Origin: Actinernus sp. WN-2022
Taxonomy: Eukaryota > Cnidaria > Anthozoa > Actiniaria > Actinernidae
Direction of reading: 5' to 3'
NCBI GenBank assembly: GCA_030867875.1
Contig: JAOWCC010001634.1
Coordinates: forward strand, 140,078,365-140,142,364
DNA: 64,000 nucleotides
Under the pieces are notes generated by a model that was not told where the DNA came from, did no database searches, and saw nothing but the letters and a program-made list of their open reading frames with translations. The position numbers and the translations under genes are program-made. Positions 20,401 through 29,400 of the stretch are shown one piece after another. The first letter of the stretch is position 1, and every line of letters starts with the position of its first letter.

Positions 20401-23400
20401 GACACTGGAGACTCCAATAACGATGAAGTTGTGGAAATTGTTTGAGTTGTCTAAACATGAGATGCTCAACAGGACAGTACTGACTATGATTTTATACAGA
20501 ACAAAATTAAGCCCCCCCCCCCTAATCTCTCTCTTCAAGGCCTAAAATTAAATAAGCCCCCAGGGGCTTAATAGAGCATTTACGGTACTTTACTATCCAA
20601 CTATTTACTTGATGTAGAATCGATTTTAATGATTAAAAAGTTGGGCTTATAGGCACTTCAGCTGACGTCAAATGAAGGGCTGTGTGCAAAAAGGGCATAA
20701 GTGACTCCTGATCGCATTCTAAATTCTCGTTCAAATTTTTTGTTCTCAAAGTGAGAATTTAGAACACGATCAAGAGTCACTTATGCCCTTTTTGCACACA
20801 GCCCTTCAAATGTCCTTACCACTGGTGGTTGTGGAGCTGAGTAAGATGGTGGAGGTGGCAATGAGGCTCCGCGCTTTCCAGCATATGGTGATCTGTTGGG
20901 CATGGCCTGTTGAAAGGAGACAAAAGACCATGAATATTGCTCTGATTGTACATGCAAGCCATGACTCATCAGTTGATATAATTATGTCATCATACTCATA
21001 ATTTAATTTAGTTTACCAGATTTATAACTCCTTACTAAACCTGGACCATGTACACACTGAAAAACTAGCTGTGTCATTAGAAGTCTCTGAGGACTAAATT
21101 TTGATGTTCACATCCAGGATACATTTAGTATTCCAGTGGCTAAAAAGTATTTGTATAGTGATCATTCTGTGTATTCTTATTCTGGAATAATTGGTCAATC
21201 GAGTGTACCCCACGCTAACTGACATCTTTATATAACCTTGCTTTCATACTAACCTCTTTACTACTTGCTGCTTTCATGATTTCTGTAGCAACAACTGCAG
21301 CCTGTTGAATGAAGTACAGTGTCGAGTCAGATTGGTATCAGACAGTGGACGATGACTGATTATAATGCCAAAAATATTCAATAGATTTTCACTATGGCAG
21401 AACACCAATAGACTTTCACCATGGCAGAATGCTATCTAGACAGTCTAACTTAACTTTCTGTTTCCTTTCATTTAAGGTGTTCACTAAAAGTGCTGAATTA
21501 CTGTCCTTAACGAATACACACAAATGCCAGGCATTAATTATGTTTACCCGATATGTCAGTCATTTTGTTTTCCAGTTCAACCTTTAAATCAATTGTTAGC
21601 TGGCTTATATAGGGCTTATAAACACTTTAAGTACATACTGGTACTCTGTCGGACTGAAACAGATGAGTCGCTGCATATTTATCGTCTGTTTGTATTGTAG
21701 AGAACAACAAAACACTGTTGAGATCACTGTCATCACTAATGTGCTGTACGGTGCCCATACTTGACAGTGGATACACTTCTATCACATCCTGCAATGCACA
21801 AGATACACAATCATGTATATTGTACAGTTGTTTTCATAAATAACAGCAATGTTGGATGTTGAGGGTAAAATTTGAAAATAATTTTTAAGATATATATAAT
21901 TATCAGGTTATTTTGTGAGTCATGGTGATAGGTCTTTGTATTTGGTTATATGGGCTGATTAAAATTGCAAAATTACCATTAACATATGCACATACTTACA
22001 TGTACATGCATCTGTTACAAACTATTTCATAGAACAATGGCTGCTTCAAAGTGTGTGCAGATAGCTAGGACAATAAAGGGGCTGTGTCATGGTACTAGTC
22101 TTTATATTTGCATTCCGTCCCGGAAACGGCTATTTCCAGCGATTTTGATAAGAACTAAGGAACCTCACGGCCATGTGGGATGCTTAAAATCAAAGCAAAT
22201 ATTATGCAAAAATGACTAACAAACAGTGTATATACACACTCTCCAGGGAAAATATTGAAAATCCTTTCAATGAAGCATTGAGGGTCTGGCGGGGCAGGGA
22301 AGTTTAACTGTTTCTTTCCAATTAACAGCAACTAATGGGCGATTAGTTGATACATGCGCAGTACCATGACATTAAGCCCCTTTAATCCTATTTTCCTGAT
22401 ACTTTTTCATGTCTCCATATTATCCATGTGAATGTTCATTTAATTTGCTTTCATTACAGAAGGAATTAAAATTCAAGATTAACCCTGCCAGTTTGTTTTG
22501 TTTAAACATTAAATGTAAATGCTATTTCTTGCCTGTGTTTCTCCATCCAAGAGTACCACGTCATTGTCTGTAAGACGCATTTCCATTTCCTTGGTCCATA
22601 GGTTTCCTTTAGCTAATAATTCCTGGGGTGCAATTAATAAACACACCATTAGGTGTAATTATCACTATTAATATAATGCAATATTTTTCTTTTTATAATA
22701 CAGTCATCAAAAAACAAAATTAATATTCTCTCTCCCACATGATTGGTGGAATCACAATACGTGACCCAATAATTGCTCTCTGCAAGACGATAGCGATAGT
22801 TATTAGAGAATATTAAAACTCTGTAAAAGAAAATATTTGAAGCATTAATAAAGACAATAACTTACTTTGTGGATTCCAAATATCTTATAATTCAGGAAAT
22901 TCTGAAATGGGGGGTGAAGATTACTATGGGTGGGGTCCTAAGTGACATTCCCTCAATGGTGGGGAATCAATATTTTCTGGAACCACACAATGTTACTTTT
23001 GGTTATTAGTCCTTGTACACTGTAATAGTTTATTGTACCTTTGTTTGGCTTAGTCTCTCCTTTGCAGAGACTTGAGATTCTTGGCTGGTCTTCAAGGTAA
23101 ATGAAGCCAAATGCTGAAAATGAGGAAACAGGAACAAATATTTGTAATCTTGATATAATTTATGTGCATTCATTTACATTGACAGAATGCAATTTTTTGG
23201 ACAGTTTGTTGCATGTCTAGACTTATCTTACCTCAAGAAGAAAATTAGTCCTTGCTTGGTACTGGGTCGAGGTTTTTCCAATTGGCTTAGACATGTTGGT
23301 TGAACCTGAAGAATACATGTGCATTAAAATCACATGTACATTGTGGAAGTGTAAATAATGCACACCTTATTTGAACTTCAGCAGTACGTAAGTGGCCATG

Positions 23401-26400
23401 ACTGTACAAATGATCCCACTTCTGACACCATACAAAGACTGGGCTAAAGTGAACAATCTGCACCGTAAAAAAGTGGTTGGTACATGTAAGTGGTTGGTGA
23501 GTGGTTGGTAAGTGGTCGGTAAGTGGTTCAATGGTAAGCTGTTGACTCAATTGCTACGTTTTTGCCTTTTCTTCACTGGACCAAAATACCACTTAACTTC
23601 TTACGATAGTTTCACAACATCTTAGTGTGGTTTTCCAACGTTCTGACAACAATAACCCCTTTGTATGATCGATAGTTCTTCACAATTGATCACAAGCGTT
23701 AACCCAACACCATTTTGTTTTGACCGCATGGTTGCACTGGTTACCATGAGTCCTCAGGTTGACAAAAGCGAAAAACAAAAACAAAATGGCAGCTGTAAAC
23801 CGTAACGTGGTCAAGTCGTTGGATATTTGGACTTGGAACTTAAACATTCAAAACCTGAAAGAAACTTAAACAAAAGCAATCCTAAAGTAGTTTGGTCAGG
23901 CAGCACGTCTTCCTGAACTTCAAAGGCCACTGAATCATTCAGTGCTTTTGAGGAAAACATCAACTTTATTGGCAAACTTCAGAGCATTGCCATTGCATCA
24001 ATTGGCAAACTTCAGAGGACTCCCAGAACTTGGACATGGGACCCTTGGACATCCAGAAAACCTAAAAGAAACTCAAAAATCACAGCAATCCTGAAGTGGT
24101 TGGTAGGTGGCCAGTAAGTGGTCGGCCGACCACTTGGTAGGTGGTCGGTCCACTTTTTGATGGTGCAGATTGTTCACTTTAGCCCAAAGACTGTGTAACT
24201 CATATGAACTTCAGCAGTACACAAGTGGCCATGACTGTACAAATGATCCCACTTCTAACACCATACAAAGATTGTGTAATGCATATGAACTTCAGCAGTA
24301 CACAAGTGGCCATGGCTATACAAATGATCCCACTTCTGACACCATACAAAGACTGTGTAACTCATATGAACTTCAGCAGTACACAAGTGGCCTGATGACT
24401 GTACAAATGATCTCACTTCTGATACCATACAAAGACTGTGTAATGCATATGAACTTCAGCAGTTCACAAGTAGCCATGACTGTACAAATGATCCCACTTC
24501 TGACACCATACAAAGACTGTATAATGCATATGAACTTCAGCAGTTCACAAGTGGCCATGACTGTACAAAATTAATGATCCCACTTCTGACACCATACAAA
24601 GACTGTGTACAGTATTGTGCAAAAGTCTTGCAAACGTATTTCGACGAATTTCGCTCTTTGTTCTTACGAATGTCGACGAAGAATCGAGCAGATACGCGAA
24701 AATTCGAATCCAAAACGAAATATCGCCAACCTGCGAGCGACATTTCGACGATATTTCGTTTATTGTTAAACGAAAATTCGGACCAGGTTATTGAAATATC
24801 GTGATCCGAAATTTCGAAGCATACGAAATTTCGAAGAAATTTCGGCAAGCGAACGTGTACAATCTACAATTCTTGCGTGAATATATTTCGTATTTTTACC
24901 CTTTCTTTCACCAGGATTAACGCGTGACAAATTCGAATTCATGACAAACAAACACGGTTTTTAAGATGGTTTTGGTAAATACCCTGGGTGGCAGAGGTTT
25001 TCTAAGTTTTACGCCGCGGCATATTCTAAGCCGCCATCAAAAAGTCAAGATTCTGTGAACGGTCAGCCAGACACGTCTCATTGCTGACAAAAATACCGCG
25101 GTGGTGCAACTTAATTTCCCGGTATTAAAACGGGCACTTTCCATTTACGTGAACTGATGCATAAAGGGCTTTTAATTCAAAAAGATTGCACTTTCCCAGT
25201 AGAAGTTTTCTGGTAAGAGTATAGAAGTTTTTTCACGTCTTTCATGACAAACGTTGCTTCGTTAGTACCGCGTAATTTGAGACTGACACGTTCACGCCTG
25301 ACTGATTGCACGTGGAAATTCAGACTCCAAGAAGTTGAGATAATTAGGACGGCAAACAGTTGCAATGATTTCAGCCAAAACCTTTAACAAGAGAAGGATC
25401 TGCCGTAAATGTGAAACTGCGCTGAAGCAAAACTTTATTTGGTGTTATGCTTTGCGCTAAGCGAGTGAGTCGAGCTTTAAAGCGGGAATGTTGTGTAAAA
25501 AAAAACAGACAAACATGCCGACAACATGTCTGCTCCGCTTCGGAGAATATTCAAAAAGCCATTTTCTTGGAAACGTTATGCAATGGTTTTTACAAAGATG
25601 ACTGGAAGGCTGACGGTCTGAATATTATTGTGGACATACAGAAGGTACAGTTTACAGTTGAACACGTTCGAAGTTGGAGCGTGCGATTTAAGTAACATTC
25701 CTTTCGTTCATTACCCATCCGGCCTTCGATTCAAACCGGGAATCAAAGCATCAGATTTCTATTCTTAGACATTATAATGACAGAACTGAAGTAAACTCTG
25801 CAGTTGTTGTCCTGTACCGTTCGAAAGAGAGTCGTAATGTTCAGTTAGTCAAAGTCCGAATAAATTAAGTTTACAACTCAGGTTTGTCGAATTGACCGAG
25901 TGTGCCGGAAAAAGTACATGTACTTGATCTTTTACGGGCATCGAAATTTCGAAGGACCGAAATTTCGAAAGACCGAAATTTCGAAGAAGCGAAGTTTTGC
26001 GCGAATATTTGCAGAGTATCAAACGAAATTTCGCGCGATCTTTCGCAGAGTGCAGCTAATTTTCGTGCTAACCTGTCGCAGAGCACTGCGAAATTTCGCA
26101 CAGATTAAACAAAACGCTTTACGAATTTTCGTCGAAATATCGCCGAAATTTCGGCTCATGAAAATTTTCGTTCATTTTCGCCGTAAAGCCCCGAAAAGCC
26201 CAGAAATTCGCCGAAAGGTTGTTGCAAGACTTTTGCACAATACTGTAACTCATATGAACTTCAGCAGTACACAAGTGGCCATGACTGTACAAATGATCCC
26301 ACTTCTAACACCATACAAAGATTGTGTAATGCATATGAACTTCAGCAGTACACAAGTGGCCATGGCTATACAAATGATCCCACTTCTGACACCATACAAA

Positions 26401-29400
26401 GACTGTGTAACTCATATGAACTTCAGCAGTACACAAGTGGCCATGACTGTACAAATGATCTCACTTCTGATACCATACAAAGGGTAATATTGAACTATTT
26501 GATCCATAAAAAGTGTCATGGCCGTGTCACGGCCGTGTCACGGCCATTAGTGACGGCCGTGTCACGGTAATGTAACGGCCGTGTCACGGTAATGTAACGG
26601 CCGTGTCACGGTAATGTAACGGCCGTGACACGGTAATGTAACGGCCGTGACACGGTAATGTAACGGCTGTGACACGGTAATGTAACGGCCGTGACACGGT
26701 AAACTAACGGCCATGACACGGTAAAAACACAATAAATGTGACAGCCGTCAACCAACCGTCACATCACCGTCAACTTACAGGAACCAACACATTGATTTAT
26801 TCGTTTAATTTTCATGTATTTATTAATTTCAGTTTTCAAGCATGGTCACTGATCTTTCGATTAACGTGGTGGCTCCTAAAGGAGCCGTTTTTGTGGTTCT
26901 TGTGGTTCTTCTATTATCCCTCAAACTTCCACGGTAGTAGAAGGGATTCAGCCCTCATCGTTGTCGTGTCCTCCTTTCTTTCACCTAGCTTACGTCTACA
27001 AGAAACTTCAAAACTTCTAACAGAGGTCTTGTTGTCCTTGATCGTCTTGGTCAGCGTTGATGTATAGCAATCGGAGTCGACGAGCTTCAATTCGGCAATT
27101 CCTATAAAATCTCGTAATGTTGTTCTCGAAACATTAATCACTTGCATTGCTTTTCTCATGCTGCAATGGTTTTCCCGAATGCAGTCCAGAACCTTCGCAT
27201 ACCTGACATGGACAAATGAAAGGTCACGAAGGCTCACTTTCAATTTTATCGGCTCTTGCTGATCAGGTTCATCGTCTTGTACTTCTGGATCTGCTGGATC
27301 TACTGTTCTTTTTCTTAACTCTTCTTGTCCACCCTTGAGCAGCTCATCTGTCAGTCTCTGTTTTTCGTTCAGGCGATGGATGTGGTCTTGTTTTTGGGAG
27401 ATGACGTCAGTTAGTTGTTCGTTGTCCTCATCTGCTGCTTTGACCCTGTTCTCCAGCTCGGCTATCTTTGCTTGCAGTGCCCTTTTCTCGTGTGGCCACG
27501 TATGATTGCTGACGTTGATTGTTTGATAGGCGGCAGAAACGTCTTCAAACTTGACCAAGAGTTGTTTATACAACCTCTTGTAGTTTGTTGGCGAAGATGT
27601 TGCCACAGGCACATGCGGTGGTGATGCTGGTGCTGACTTTGTGGCCTTTTTCTTCTTCTTCATCAATGGCTCACAACCACACTCTCTCTTGTCATTGCCA
27701 CAAGAATTATTGAACAGAGACTTTGGCAATGATATCTAGTGTGACCAGTTTCTGAACAGACGGTGCACTTCGTGATACGGCGATGAGACATTTTGAAATT
27801 GCTTTTTGAAATTGCTGTTAAGTTTCTAGTACTTCGAGAAGTGTGATTGCACTGACTAATTCCCTTTCCTTTTATGCTCTATCTTAAACACCTCATTAGC
27901 ATTTAAGGGATAAATGCGGTATCACACATATTGTTTTGAGAATTAGCGGCTTTTCATGTTTGCCTCTTTTGTAAACACTTTAAAAATACTTTATTGTTTT
28001 AAGAACACATTGGAAGGCTTTTCATTATTGCTTTAAAAAAACTAAAAGGTTAATCCATTTATAGCATATCCATGTCATCATCATGTTCACTGAATGAGTT
28101 GGATTGAGAATTAGCAGATTTTCGTAATTGGATTGCAAACAGCGCGCCAGAATAATAGCCATTGTGTGGGTAAATGCGGTTATCACACATATTGTTTTGA
28201 GAATTAGCAGCTTTTCGTAATTGGATTGCAAACAGCGCGCCAGAATAATAGCCATTGTGTGGGTAAATGCGGTTATCACACATATTGTTTTGAGAATTAG
28301 CAGCTTTTCGTAATTGGATTGCAAACAGCGTGCCAGAATAATAGCCATTGTGTGGGTAAATGCGGTTATCACACATATTGTTTTGAGAATTAGCAGCTTT
28401 TCGTAATTGGATTGTAAAAAGCGCGCCAGAAAAATAGCCATTGTGTAATCATATATAGTTAAGTCTTTAATTTAAACACAGTTTTTCACTGAAAAATGGC
28501 TTTTGCGGAGCTCGTTCGTACAACATGTGATAGTGATCAGTTGTTTAACTTTTTGTGTAATCATGGTTTTATCGCAGCACAACAAGTTTGTGTTTGTGGA
28601 GAAACCATGGAAATCAAAGAGACGTTCTGTCACAGACCAAATAGCTTGGAGATGTACCGAACCAGTTTGCCGAACATGGCGTTCAATCAGAAGTGGTTCG
28701 TTTTTTGAAGATTCAAACATTTCATTGTCCAAGTGGATACAAGTTATCTATCTTTGGTCAGTGGATGTCTCAAATCGACGCATTAGCATCTTGACAGAAA
28801 TATCTCAACAAACAGTGACGAACATTCTATCAGCCATTCGCACTGTGTGTTCTAACAGTCTTGTAGCCAATCCAGTTATCCTTGGAGGCCCTGGTATAAT
28901 TGTTGAGATCGATGAATCGAAGTTTGGCCATAAACAGAAGTATCATCGTGGACGCATTGCTGGTAAAGCACCATGGGTGGGCTAAAGTGAACAAGTTGCA
29001 CCGTAAATTTGTTGTCTGTAAGTGGTCGGCCGACAGCTTACCGACAGCTTACCGACAGCTTACCGACAGCTTACCGACAGCTTACCGACAGCTTACCGAC
29101 AGCTTACCGACAGCTTACCGACAGCTTACCGACAGCTTACCGACAGCTTACCGACAGCTTACCGACAGTACTTGACGAATGGTTTCCACAGGGAATTTTC
29201 ATCTCAAAGTAAAATCCAGCTGATAGTACAAATAGGGAATTTTCGTCTCAAACTCAAAGTGTGCGTATGTGCGTACATACTCGCTACGCTCTTGATATCA
29301 CGTAGCTTTCCAATGTTAGAATGAAATTTGTTAATAGCATATTCTTACTACGTTGTAGATACATTGTAGTTGGATATTGATGAAAATAGTGTACTCATTA

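Noticed and set aside
24170..24574. Open frames of about 60-190 codons in the 81-bp minisatellite (also 25900-26487 and 30819-31367)
   Set aside because: The unit length is a multiple of three, so long frames arise by chance; flanking insertions break them.
28025..28441. 138-residue repeated open frame, minus strand
   Set aside because: Due to a 93-bp tandem repeat between two divergent genes; no family features.
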